Part shown: positions 1 through 7,752 of the stretch, in pieces | Layout: the number at the start of each line of letters is the position of its first letter | Position numbering within the stretch: the stretch's first letter is position 1 | DNA from: Pelagibius sp. CAU 1746 | GTDB taxonomy: Bacteria > Pseudomonadota > Alphaproteobacteria > Kiloniellales > Kiloniellaceae | Length of the DNA stretch: 64,000 nt | Assembly: GCF_039839785.1 (NCBI RefSeq) | Contig: NZ_JBDOQT010000002.1 | Span: 770,971-834,970, forward strand | Direction: 5' to 3' | Made by a program: the position numbers and the translations under genes | The notes under the pieces: model-generated | Told to the model about the DNA's origin: nothing | What the model saw: the letters and a program-made list of their open reading frames with translations, nothing else | Database searches by the model: none

Positions 1-88
1 GTCAGGAAGCCCGCTCGCTGCGTCGAAGCCCTCAACCGTAGTCCCTGCTACGCTTTTCGGACTTCTCCTGCCGAACGGGCTTCCTGAC
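1..88. repeat. 13-bp perfect inverted repeat with nested stem, left of hpnG
   Basis: GTCAGGAAGCCCG (1-13) and CGGGCTTCCTGAC (76-88) are exact reverse complements. Inside the loop, CGTAG (37-41) and CTACG (48-52) can form a second short stem. The element sits in the gap before hpnG and may be the 3' hairpin of a gene left of the window or one copy of a dispersed repeat. I saw no second copy in the window. There is no T-run, so it is not a textbook intrinsic terminator. Confidence 0.55.
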
Positions 89-131
89 GCGATGACGCGC
101 CGCCATAGCCTGAGAATTCCGGGCTAACCCG

Positions 132-854
132 GTGGCCCCTGCCCCACAGGCTGCAACCTCCCGCAAGATCGGTGTCGTCACCGGGTTGGCTTCCGAGAGC
201 GAGATCGCCGCGGCTCTGCTCGCCGACGCGACCCTGGAAGCCGAGGTGCTCTGCGCCGGCGCCAGCGCAGCACGGGCCGCCGAGCGGAGCGCCGAGCTCA
301 TCGCCAACGGCTGCCAGGCGCTCTTGAGCTTCGGCATCGCCGGCGCTCTGGCGGGCGAACTGGACTGCGGCGACCTGATCGTCGCCCACGGCCTGCGCGA
401 CCCCGAGGGGACAGACTACATCACCGACGCCGCCTGGCGCGGCCAGCTCGTCGCGGCGATGCAGGACAATGCCCTGCTCTACCGGGAGGGTGCGATCCTG
501 GGCAGCCCGCGCACGCTGCGCAACCCGGCCGACAAGGCGGCGGCTTTCGCGGACAGTGGCTGTCTGGCAGTGGACATGGAATCAGTCGCCGTGGCCGGCG
601 CGGCCGCGGAGGCCGGCCTGCCCTTCCTGGCGGTGCGCGCCATCGCCGACAGAGCCAAAGACAGCCTGCCGGCGCTGGTGGAGAATGCCGTGAAGCCGGA
701 CGGGCGGCCCGATGTGGCGCGCGCGCTGGCGGCGCTGCTGCGCCGGCCGGCGGAGATTCCGGCGACCCTCAGGCTGGCGCGCCAGACCGAGCTGGCGCTC
801 GCCCGCCTGCGCATGCTGGAAGACGTGAAAGAGGTGTTATTCGGCCGCTTCTGA
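132..854 (+). CDS. hpnG: HpnG: adenosylhopane nucleosidase/phosphorylase
   Basis: 240-residue protein of the purine/uridine phosphorylase (PNP_UDP) fold. HpnG removes adenine from adenosylhopane to give ribosylhopane in bacteriohopanepolyol side-chain synthesis, directly after HpnH. Supporting motifs are GIAGAL near residue 80, the substrate-site LAVDMES near 145 and AVRAIADRA near 170. An in-frame stop at 111-113 leaves GTG 132 as the first usable start; no clear Shine-Dalgarno precedes it. Its 3' end overlaps the convergent hpnH by 18 bp. The MTA/SAH nucleosidase family is related, but the hpnH/hpnA neighbours settle the assignment. Confidence 0.9.
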   Translation: MAPAPQAATSRKIGVVTGLASESEIAAALLADATLEAEVLCAGASAARAAERSAELIANGCQALLSFGIAGALAGELDCGDLIVAHGLRDPEGTDYITDAAWRGQLVAAMQDNALLYREGAILGSPRTLRNPADKAAAFADSGCLAVDMESVAVAGAAAEAGLPFLAVRAIADRAKDSLPALVENAVKPDGRPDVARALAALLRRPAEIPATLRLARQTELALARLRMLEDVKEVLFGRF

Positions 855-1976
855 GGAGGAACCCGGTTTCTCGGGCTTCTGCTGTACCGCCTCGGCGACG
901 AACTCCTCGAAGGTGTACTCGGCGGGGCGCTGTTTGGAGAGATCGATCTCCGGGGCCATCTCGCCCTCGGTGGAGACGCCGCTGAGCGCCACCTTCAGGG
1001 CCTTCAGCGGATGCGCCACGGTGTCGGCCACCGCCGTGCCCTCATAGCCGCAGTGGACCATGCAGTTGGCGCACTTCTCGTAGTTGCCGGTGCCGTAGCT
1101 CTCCCACTCGGTCTCATCCATCAGCGCCTTGAAGCTCGGCGCGTAACCCTCGTTCAGCAGATAGCAGGGCCGCTGCCAGCCGAAGACGTTGCGCGTCGGG
1201 TTGCTCCAGGGCGTGCACTCGTAGGCCTGGTTGCCGGCCAGGAAGTCGAGGAAGAGGCTGGACTGGGAGAAGCGCCACTTGCGCCCCTTGCCGCGGCGGA
1301 AGACCTCGCGGAACAGCTCCTTGGTGCCGCGCCGGCTGAGGAAGTGCTCCTGGTCGGGCGCGCGCTCGTAGGCGTAGCCGGGCGAAATGGTCACGCCCTC
1401 GACCCCCAGGTCGCGGGCGAAGTCCAGGTACTCGGCCACCTCGTCGGGCTTGGCGTTGTTGAAGAGGGTGCAGTTCACGTTCACCCGGAAGCCGCGGTCG
1501 CGCGCCATCTCGATGGCCTTCACCGCGCGCTTGAAAACGCCCTTCTGGTCGACCGCCCGGTCGTGCTCCTCCTCCAGGCCGTCCAGGTGGATGGAGAAAG
1601 TCAGGTACTGGCTGGGCGTGTAGTCGCCGATCTTCTTTTCCAGCAGCAGGGCGTTGGTGCAGAGGTAGACGAAGCGCTTGCGCTTCACCAGCTCCGCGAC
1701 GATCTGCGGCATCTCCTTGTGGATCAGCGGCTCGCCGCCGGGGATGGAAACCACCGGCGCGCCGCTCTCCTCCGCCGCTTCGATGCACTCCGCCACCGAG
1801 AGCCGGCGGTTGAGGATCTCCTCGGGGTAGTCGATCTTGCCGCAGCCCGGGCAGGCCAGATTGCAGCGGAACAGCGGCTCCAGCATCAGCACCAGCGGAT
1901 AGCGGCCGTTGCCCTTCAGGCGCTGCTTCATGATATAGGCGCCGACGCGCAACTGCTGAATAAGGGGAACCGCCAA
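837..1976 (-). CDS. hpnH: HpnH: radical SAM adenosylhopane synthase
   Basis: 379-residue radical SAM protein. HpnH adds the 5'-deoxyadenosyl group to diploptene, the first step of extended hopanoid side-chain synthesis. The [4Fe-4S] motif is Cys38-x3-Cys42-x2-Cys45 (CNLACPGC), followed by the PGGEPL SAM-binding segment near residue 78. The C-terminal part carries further cysteines (around CANCMVHCGYEG) typical of this family. The start is TTG at 1976 with GGAG seven bases upstream, and the MAVPLIQQLRVGAY opening matches the family. It ends inside convergent hpnG (18-bp overlap). The tail after about residue 340 is a variable, charged extension. Confidence 0.94.
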   Translation of the reverse strand: MAVPLIQQLRVGAYIMKQRLKGNGRYPLVLMLEPLFRCNLACPGCGKIDYPEEILNRRLSVAECIEAAEESGAPVVSIPGGEPLIHKEMPQIVAELVKRKRFVYLCTNALLLEKKIGDYTPSQYLTFSIHLDGLEEEHDRAVDQKGVFKRAVKAIEMARDRGFRVNVNCTLFNNAKPDEVAEYLDFARDLGVEGVTISPGYAYERAPDQEHFLSRRGTKELFREVFRRGKGRKWRFSQSSLFLDFLAGNQAYECTPWSNPTRNVFGWQRPCYLLNEGYAPSFKALMDETEWESYGTGNYEKCANCMVHCGYEGTAVADTVAHPLKALKVALSGVSTEGEMAPEIDLSKQRPAEYTFEEFVAEAVQQKPEKPGSSSEAAE

Positions 1977-2061
1977 GGGGTCACTCCGGAGACATAAGGG
2001 GAATCGCAGGCAAATACCGTTTTTCCGGGCCCCAGTCTAACGTTTTTGCGCTGCGACACCA

Positions 2062-2078
2062 CCCCACAGGCTGTGGGG
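2062..2078. promoter_or_regulatory. 17-bp palindrome upstream of hpnH
   Basis: CCCCACAG-G-CTGTGGGG is a perfect 8+1+8 palindrome in the 133-bp gap between the hpnH start and the hpnA stop, both on the minus strand. The one-base spacer is too short for a hairpin loop, so a dimeric-protein operator is likelier than an RNA structure. It lies 86-102 bp upstream of the hpnH start. No bound regulator is known from this sequence. Confidence 0.35.
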
Positions 2079-2109
2079 ATTTAGGGGCACCTTCCCCGCC
2101 CGGCCTCCG

Positions 2110-3102
2110 TCAGGCCAGGTAGCCCGCCTGCTCGAACCAGCCGACCGCGTCCCGCAGGGCCTCCCTGGCGGGCCGGGGGTGGTAGCCGAGGCAGCGGCGC
2201 GCCTTGGCGCTGGAGAAATACATCGGCTTGGCGGCCATCTTCAGGCCGTCGACGGTCAACAACGGCTCCCGCCCTCCGGCCATCCGCGCCCAGGTTTCGG
2301 CGGCGTAGGCCAGGGGGAACAGCGGGCGGCGGGGCAGCCGCAGCCGTGGCGCCGGGGCTCCGCGCAGGGCCGCGACTTCCCGGAGGATCTCCCCAAGCCC
2401 CAGGTTCTCGCCGCCCAGCACGTAGCGCTGGCCGGTCTCGCCCTTTTCATAGGCCGCCAGGTGGCCCGCCGCGACGTCGTCGACGTGGACGACGTTGAGG
2501 CCGGTATCGACGAAGGCGGGAATCCGGCCCCGCGCCGCGGCCAGCACCATGTGCCCGGTCGGGGTCGGCTTCACGTCGCGCGGGCCGATGGGCGTGGAGG
2601 GATTGACGATCACCGCCGGCAGTCCGGCCTGGCGCTGCAGGCGGCGGACCTCCTCCTCGGCCAGGAACTTGGAGCGCTTGTAGACGCCGATCATGTCATC
2701 CAGGCAAACCGGCGTCTCCTCGTCCGCCGGCGCGCCCGCCGCCGCCTTGCCCAGCACCGCGACGGAGGAGGTATAGACGATCTTCTCCACCCCCTGGCGC
2801 AGCGCCAGTTCCATCAGCCGCCGGGTGCCCGCCACATTGGTATGGAGCATGGTCTCGGGCCGGCGCACCCAGATGCGGTAGTCGGCGGCGACGTGGAACA
2901 GGACCTTGGCGCCCTTGACCGCCGCCGCCAGGGACTCGCCGTCGGTCAAGTCTCCCTCGACCGCCTCGATATCCAGGCCGTCCAGATTGCGGTGGTCGCT
3001 GCCGCGCCGCACGAGACAGCGCGGCCTTTCCCCACGGGCAACCAGGGCTCGCACCACGGCGGAGCCGACGAAACCGGTGCCCCCGGTGACGAGAATAGTC
3101 AT
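2110..3102 (-). CDS. hpnA: HpnA: hopanoid-associated NAD-dependent sugar epimerase/dehydratase
   Basis: 330-residue extended SDR of the NAD-dependent epimerase type. The N-terminal nucleotide motif GGTGFVG lies at residues 7-13 and the catalytic Tyr141-x3-Lys145 (YKRSK) follows TSSVAVLG. HpnA is regularly encoded in hopanoid clusters and is thought to act on the side-chain or its sugar; its exact reaction is less certain than those of HpnG and HpnH. It is on the same strand as hpnH, 133 bp upstream, and divergent from hpnM across an 85-bp gap that must hold both promoters. ATG start at 3102. Confidence 0.9.
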   Translation of the reverse strand: MTILVTGGTGFVGSAVVRALVARGERPRCLVRRGSDHRNLDGLDIEAVEGDLTDGESLAAAVKGAKVLFHVAADYRIWVRRPETMLHTNVAGTRRLMELALRQGVEKIVYTSSVAVLGKAAAGAPADEETPVCLDDMIGVYKRSKFLAEEEVRRLQRQAGLPAVIVNPSTPIGPRDVKPTPTGHMVLAAARGRIPAFVDTGLNVVHVDDVAAGHLAAYEKGETGQRYVLGGENLGLGEILREVAALRGAPAPRLRLPRRPLFPLAYAAETWARMAGGREPLLTVDGLKMAAKPMYFSSAKARRCLGYHPRPAREALRDAVGWFEQAGYLA

Positions 3103-3187
3103 GGGGATCAGCTTGCGCCTCCCCCAGCGGGATCACAAACCACAAATTTCTTGCATGGGGCGGCGGCGACCGTACATCTGAGGAGGC

Positions 3188-3814
3188 ATGAAAACGGCGA
3201 CATCGATGAATATCTCCCTGCCGAAGACCTTCCTTCTGGCCCTGCTGCTTCTGCTGGCGCCCACCGCAAAGGCCGCGGAAACGCCCAGCGCTACGGTGGA
3301 GCGGCTGAACGCCGCCTTGCTGGAAACCATGCGGCAAGCCGAGGAACTGGGTTTCGAGGGGCGCTATGCCAAGCTGGAGCCGGTGCTGACGGAGGTCTTC
3401 GACTTCCCGGCCATGGCACGGATCACCCTGGGCAACCAGTGGTCCGGCATCAGCGACGCCCAGCAATCGGCCTTCACCCAGGCCTTCGCCGACTACAGCG
3501 TCGGCGTCTTCGCCCACCGCTTCGACGGCTTCGGCGGCGAGCGCTTCGAGGTTCTGGGCGAGCAGGAGGCCCGGCGCGGCGCGGTCCTGGTGCGCAACCG
3601 GATCGTGAAGAGCGACGGCGAGGCGGTCGAGATCAACTACCTGACGCAGCCCCGGGACGACGGGACCTGGCGCATCGTCGACACCATCCTGGGCGGCACC
3701 GCTTCGGAACTGGCGGCACGGCGCGGCGAATACAGCAGCATCCTGAGGAAGCTGGGCATCGACGCCCTGATCCGGACCTTGAAGGACAAGACCGCCGGCT
3801 TCGCCGCGGAATAA
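3188..3814 (+). CDS. hpnM: HpnM: MlaC/Ttg2D-family periplasmic lipid carrier
   Basis: 208 residues, with a Sec signal peptide (hydrophobic core LLALLLLLAP, cleavage near AKA-A about residue 30) and an MlaC/Ttg2 auxiliary-protein domain. Typical family features are FDFPAMARITLG near residue 73 and the YLTQPRDDGTWRIVD region near 150-164. HpnM is the hopanoid-associated member of the family and, with the RND protein HpnN, is proposed to help move hopanoids to the outer membrane. The start at 3188 is set by GAGGAG a few bases upstream; ATG 3206 is an internal alternative. No hpnN is visible here, so it may lie outside the window. Confidence 0.85.
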   Translation: MKTATSMNISLPKTFLLALLLLLAPTAKAAETPSATVERLNAALLETMRQAEELGFEGRYAKLEPVLTEVFDFPAMARITLGNQWSGISDAQQSAFTQAFADYSVGVFAHRFDGFGGERFEVLGEQEARRGAVLVRNRIVKSDGEAVEINYLTQPRDDGTWRIVDTILGGTASELAARRGEYSSILRKLGIDALIRTLKDKTAGFAAE

Positions 3815-3919
3815 CCCCCCAGTCCGACACAATTGCGTGTGGATTTGGCGCCGGACCCCCCTTCCCCTTATATAGGAGGACGCGCGCAAGCTCCACGAAG
3901 GGACGGAAAGGGAGAATCC

Positions 3920-5149
3920 ATGCCGGGACCGCTGGACGGCTTCAGGGTCGTCGATCTGACCACCATGGTGTCGGGGCCGCTGGGCAGCATGATCCTGGCC
4001 GACCAGGGCGCCGACGTGGTGAAGGTGGAGATGCCCAGGGGCGGCGACCACACCCGCCAGGTGGCGACGCGCCGCAACGGCTATTCCGCCTCCTTCCTCA
4101 ACAACAACCGCAACAAGCGCTCCATCGCCCTCGACCTGAAGACGCCGGACGGCCTGGAAGCGGTGAAGCGCCTGGTGCGCGAGGCCGACGTCTTCCTGCA
4201 GAACTTCCGCCCCGGCGTCACCGACCGCCTGGGCCTGGGCTACGAGGACCTCAGGGCGATCAACCCGCGCCTGGTCTACGTCTCCATCGCCGGCTTCGGC
4301 TTCGAGGGCCCCTTCGCCGGCAAGCCGGTCTTCGACCCTCTGATCCAGTCGCTGAGCGGCCTGACCACCGTGCAGGCCGGCTCCGACGAGGATCGCCCGC
4401 GCCTGGTGCGCACCATCCTGCCCGACAAGCTGACCGGCTTTGCCATGTCCCAGGCGGTCTGCGCCGCGCTGCTGGCCCGCAGCCGCAGCGGCGAGGGCCA
4501 GCACGTGCGCCTCTCCATGCTCGACACCGTGCTCGCCTTCCTCTGGAGCTCCGACATGGGCGGCCACACCTTCGTCGGCGACGAGATGGAGAAGGAGGCG
4601 GCGCAGAGTTGGATCGACCTGATCTACGAGACCAAGGACGGCTACATCTCCGTCGCGGTCATGCGCCACAAGGAGTGGCTCGGCCTCGCCGAGGCCGCCG
4701 AGCGGCCGGAATGGACCGAGGACCCGCGCTTCCAGGACTCCGAGAGCCTCGACAGGCACAAGCACGCGCGCCTGGAGCTGACCCAGGAGGTCTTGCGCGA
4801 GCGCACCACCGCCGAATGGATCGACCGGCTGGAAGCCGCCGGCGTGCCCTGCGCCCCGGTGCTGACCCGGCGCGAGGCGATCCGCCACCCGCAGGTCCAG
4901 GCCAACGGCATCGTCTTCGAGAACGATCACCCCGCCGCCGGGCGCCTGCGCCAGGCGCGCAATCCGGCGCAGTTCTCCGCCACGCCCAACGAGCACCGCT
5001 TCGGCGCCCCGGCACTGGGCGGCCAGACGCGGGAGATCCTGGCGGAGGCCGGTTATAGTCCCGCCGAGATCGAGGCCCTGATCGAGGCCGGCGCCGCCGC
5101 CGAACCCAAGCGTGCCGGCCCCCAGGGTACCGGAGAGGACGCGGCATGA
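3920..5149 (+). CDS. Class III (Frc/CaiB family) acyl-CoA transferase
   Basis: 409-residue family III CoA-transferase, which moves CoA between acyl groups through a covalent aspartyl-CoA intermediate. VVDLTTMVSGPLG near residue 11 and GADVVKVEMPRGGD near 31 are typical, and the candidate catalytic Asp is in GKPVFDPLIQS near residue 140. The open frame extends to 3833, but ATG 3920, preceded by GGGAGAATCC, gives the normal family N-terminus. Its stop overlaps the next gene's start by 4 bp (ATGA), so it is coupled to the GST gene. Substrate unknown: members act on formyl-, succinyl-, carnitine-, mesaconyl- and racemisable acyl-CoAs. Confidence 0.86.
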   Translation: MPGPLDGFRVVDLTTMVSGPLGSMILADQGADVVKVEMPRGGDHTRQVATRRNGYSASFLNNNRNKRSIALDLKTPDGLEAVKRLVREADVFLQNFRPGVTDRLGLGYEDLRAINPRLVYVSIAGFGFEGPFAGKPVFDPLIQSLSGLTTVQAGSDEDRPRLVRTILPDKLTGFAMSQAVCAALLARSRSGEGQHVRLSMLDTVLAFLWSSDMGGHTFVGDEMEKEAAQSWIDLIYETKDGYISVAVMRHKEWLGLAEAAERPEWTEDPRFQDSESLDRHKHARLELTQEVLRERTTAEWIDRLEAAGVPCAPVLTRREAIRHPQVQANGIVFENDHPAAGRLRQARNPAQFSATPNEHRFGAPALGGQTREILAEAGYSPAEIEALIEAGAAAEPKRAGPQGTGEDAA

Positions 5150-5850
5150 TCGATTTCTACTACGCCCCGACGCCCAACGGCTGGAAGGTCGCCATCCTGC
5201 TGGAGGAACTGGGCCTCAACTACACCACGCACCTGCTGAAGCTGGCCGAGGGTGACCAGTTCAAGCCGGAGTTCCTGGCCATCAGCCCCAACGCCAAGAT
5301 GCCGGCCATCGTCGACCATGACGTCGAGGGCGAAGCGGTCAGCGTCTTCGAGAGCGGCGCCATCATGATTTATCTGGCCGAGAAGACCGGGCGCTTCCTG
5401 CCCCAAGGGCCGCTGGCGCGTAAGGAGCTGCTGGAATGGATGTTCTGGCAAGTCGGCAACCAGGGGCCCATGGCTGGCCAGCTCAGCCACTTCAAGAACT
5501 ACGCGCCGGAAGGCCAGGACTACGGCTTCAAGCGCTACCTCGGGGAATACGAGCGCAATCTGGCGGTGCTGGAACGGCGCCTCGAAGACCGCGACTGGAT
5601 CCTGGGCAAGGCCTACACCATCGCCGACATGATCGCCTTTCCCTGGGTCTTCATCGCCAAGCCTTTGGGCTCCTCGCTCGACGACTTCCCGAAAGTTGCG
5701 GCCTGGCGCCGGCGCATCAAGGAGCGCCCGGCCGTGCAGCGCGCCATCGACCTCTACAAGGACCGCCAGAACCGCGGCCAGCACACCGCCGAGAACAACG
5801 CCCTGCTATTCAATCAGGGCGCCCGACACCTGAAGGGCGCGGAAAACTAG
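5146..5850 (+). CDS. Glutathione S-transferase, YfcG/YghU-like
   Basis: 234-residue GST with an N-terminal thioredoxin-like domain (residues 1-85, with the glutathione-site stretch NAKMPAIVD and ESGAIMIYLAE) and an all-helical C-terminal domain (about 90-215, with YTIADMIAFPWV). The opening APTPNGWKVAILLEELGL and the residues around the Asn site resemble Nu-class YfcG/YghU proteins, which show disulfide reductase and peroxidase activity. It is coupled by an ATGA overlap to the upstream CoA-transferase gene. Whether the two act on one substrate cannot be told. Confidence 0.85.
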   Translation: MIDFYYAPTPNGWKVAILLEELGLNYTTHLLKLAEGDQFKPEFLAISPNAKMPAIVDHDVEGEAVSVFESGAIMIYLAEKTGRFLPQGPLARKELLEWMFWQVGNQGPMAGQLSHFKNYAPEGQDYGFKRYLGEYERNLAVLERRLEDRDWILGKAYTIADMIAFPWVFIAKPLGSSLDDFPKVAAWRRRIKERPAVQRAIDLYKDRQNRGQHTAENNALLFNQGARHLKGAEN

Positions 5851-5962
5851 GCCGCCCCTCTCGGCAGCCGCCGTCGACAACCTGGGGTCAGTTGCACACC
5901 CTGCGCCGATTGGCGATCCTCGACGCTTGCCCGGGGGTCGCGGCAACGAAGGGGGTTAGATC

Positions 5963-6586
5963 ATGGGGCTATCGGTCATCGGCGCCGGCTTCGGGCGCAC
6001 CGGAACTTTGTCGCTGAAAGGCGCGCTGGAACAGCTCGGCTTCGGCCCCTGCCACCACATGGCGGAGGTCTTCGCCCATCCCGAACAGATTCCCGCCTGG
6101 AAGCAGGCCACCGCCGGCGCCGCGGTCGACTGGGACGAACTCCTGGCGGGCTATCGTGCGACCGTCGACTGGCCCTCGGCCTACTTCTGGCGCGAACTGG
6201 CCGCAGCTTACCCCGAAGCCAAGGTCCTGCTCAGCACCCGCGACGTGGATTCCTGGTACGCGAGCTTCAGCAACACCATTCTGAAGCTGATCGCCGCGAA
6301 GGACGAGATTACCGTGCCGCCCGTCCGCGCGGCCTTGGAAATGGGCGCCCCCCTGGTCTCCACCAAGGTCTTCGGAGATCGCGCCGACGATCCGGAGCAT
6401 GCCAAGGCGGTGTTCCGGGCGCACGAGGCGGAGGTGCGCCGGACCATCCCGGCGGAACGGCTGCTGGTCTTCGACGTGCGCGAAGGCTGGGCGCCGCTCT
6501 GCGCCTTCCTCGCTGTGCCGGTCCCCGACGGCCCCTTCCCGCGCCTCAACGACGCCGAGCAGTTCAAGGCGCTGACCGGAAGCTAG
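5963..6586 (+). CDS. Sulfotransferase family protein (Sulfotransfer_4 type)
   Basis: 207-residue P-loop protein. The N-terminal GAGFGRTGTLSLKGALEQLG (residues 7-26) is the PAPS 5'-phosphosulfate-binding loop of this family, and KVLLSTRDVDSWYASF near residue 82 is the 3'-phosphate-binding region. Such proteins are common in marine and soil alphaproteobacteria, but substrates are unknown. ATG at 5963 lies shortly after GGGGG/GGTTAG. It stands alone, 112 bp after the GST gene, and converges with the gene at 6600 across a 13-bp gap. Confidence 0.8.
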   Translation: MGLSVIGAGFGRTGTLSLKGALEQLGFGPCHHMAEVFAHPEQIPAWKQATAGAAVDWDELLAGYRATVDWPSAYFWRELAAAYPEAKVLLSTRDVDSWYASFSNTILKLIAAKDEITVPPVRAALEMGAPLVSTKVFGDRADDPEHAKAVFRAHEAEVRRTIPAERLLVFDVREGWAPLCAFLAVPVPDGPFPRLNDAEQFKALTGS

Positions 6587-6599
6587 ACTGCCCCGGGAT

Positions 6600-7604
6600 T
6601 TAGATCTCGATGACCAGCTTGCCGAAGTGGCCGGCCGCTTTCATGGTGCGGTAGGCCTCGGGCGCGTCGTCGAAGGCGAAGCTGCGGTCGATGACCGGGC
6701 GCAGTTCCGCCGCGGCGATGGCCTGGTTCATGTCGCGGAAGAGGTTGCGCGAGCCGACGTAGATGCCCTGCACGGTCAGCGACTTGCTCATGATCGGGCG
6801 CGGGTTGACCACACCGCCGGAAAGCACGCCGATGAAGCCGATGGTGCCGGCGATGCGCGTCGCGGCGATGGACTTCTCCAGGGTGCCGGCGCCGCCCACC
6901 TCCACGGTCAGGTCGACGCCGCGGCCTTCGGTCATCTCCAGCACCGCCTTTTCCCAGTCCGGCGTGGCGCGGTAGTTCACCGTCTGCCAGGCGCCCAGCG
7001 CCTTCGCCTTGGCCAGCTTCTCGTCGCTGGAGGAGGTGATGATGACCCTTGCGCCCATCAGGGTGGCGAACTGCAGGGCGAAGATAGAGACGCCGCCGGT
7101 GCCGAGCAGCAGCACCGTGTCGCCGGCCTTCAGCTTCCCGACCGGCACCAGGGCGCGCCAGGCGGTCAAGGCTGCGCAGGGCAGCGTCGCCGCCTCGGCG
7201 AAGCTCAGGTGGTCGGGGATCTTCACCAGGCCGTCGGCCCGGAGGTTGCGCTCCTCGGCCAGCACGCCCTCTATCTCGCCGCCCAGGGCCGAGGCCATGG
7301 CTTCCGCCGTGCAGGGCCCGTCGATCCAGTTCTGGAAGAAGCAGCCGGCAACCCGGTCGCCCGGCGCGAAACCGCTCACGCCCGGCCCCACCGCCAGCAC
7401 CTCCCCGGCGCCGTCGGAGTTGGGGATGCGCGGCAGCTCGACGTCGCGCGCCACCGGGTCGCTGATCACGCTGAGGTCGCGGTAGTTGATGGCATTGGCG
7501 CGCAGGCGCACCCGCACCTCGCCGGGGCCCGGGTCCGGCAGGCCGACCTCCGCCAGCTTCAACCCGTCCAGGCCCTCGGTGGTTTGGATCTGCCAGGCGC
7601 GCAT
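6600..7604 (-). CDS. Zinc-free MDR-family NAD(P)H-dependent oxidoreductase
   Basis: 334-residue medium-chain dehydrogenase/reductase with a GroES-like N-terminal domain (1-125, with NAINYRDLSV) and a Rossmann domain carrying LLLGTGGVSIFALQFA near residue 165. The zinc-binding Cys/His set of true alcohol dehydrogenases is missing: INYRD replaces the GVCHTD segment, as in quinone oxidoreductase/enoyl reductase relatives. A quinone or alpha,beta-unsaturated carbonyl reductase is likelier than an alcohol dehydrogenase. It is divergent from the MetE-core gene at 7753. Confidence 0.82.
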   Translation of the reverse strand: MRAWQIQTTEGLDGLKLAEVGLPDPGPGEVRVRLRANAINYRDLSVISDPVARDVELPRIPNSDGAGEVLAVGPGVSGFAPGDRVAGCFFQNWIDGPCTAEAMASALGGEIEGVLAEERNLRADGLVKIPDHLSFAEAATLPCAALTAWRALVPVGKLKAGDTVLLLGTGGVSIFALQFATLMGARVIITSSSDEKLAKAKALGAWQTVNYRATPDWEKAVLEMTEGRGVDLTVEVGGAGTLEKSIAATRIAGTIGFIGVLSGGVVNPRPIMSKSLTVQGIYVGSRNLFRDMNQAIAAAELRPVIDRSFAFDDAPEAYRTMKAAGHFGKLVIEI

Positions 7605-7657
7605 TCTCGACTCCTCCCTCTCTAAAGACAGCGCCGATCATAGCCGGACGCGGCCCA

Positions 7658-7683
7658 GCCGCAATGGGGGGCCGCAATGGGGG
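7658..7683. repeat. Perfect 13-bp tandem duplication
   Basis: GCCGCAATGGGGG at 7658-7670 is repeated exactly and without spacer at 7671-7683, in the divergent promoter region between the MDR gene and the MetE-core gene. It may be a slippage duplication, or it may change spacing of promoter elements. Confidence 0.7.
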
Positions 7684-7752
7684 CCCTTTCCCTGGCGGCC
7701 CGCGCCAAGCTCTGCTAAAGCCTTGGGAGCGATTCCGGGGGGAAGAGTAGAG

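Noticed and set aside
2179-5058. A 959-residue plus-strand open frame.
   Set aside because: It is antisense to hpnA and an out-of-frame reading of hpnM and the CoA-transferase, with repetitive Gly/Arg/Pro residue use.
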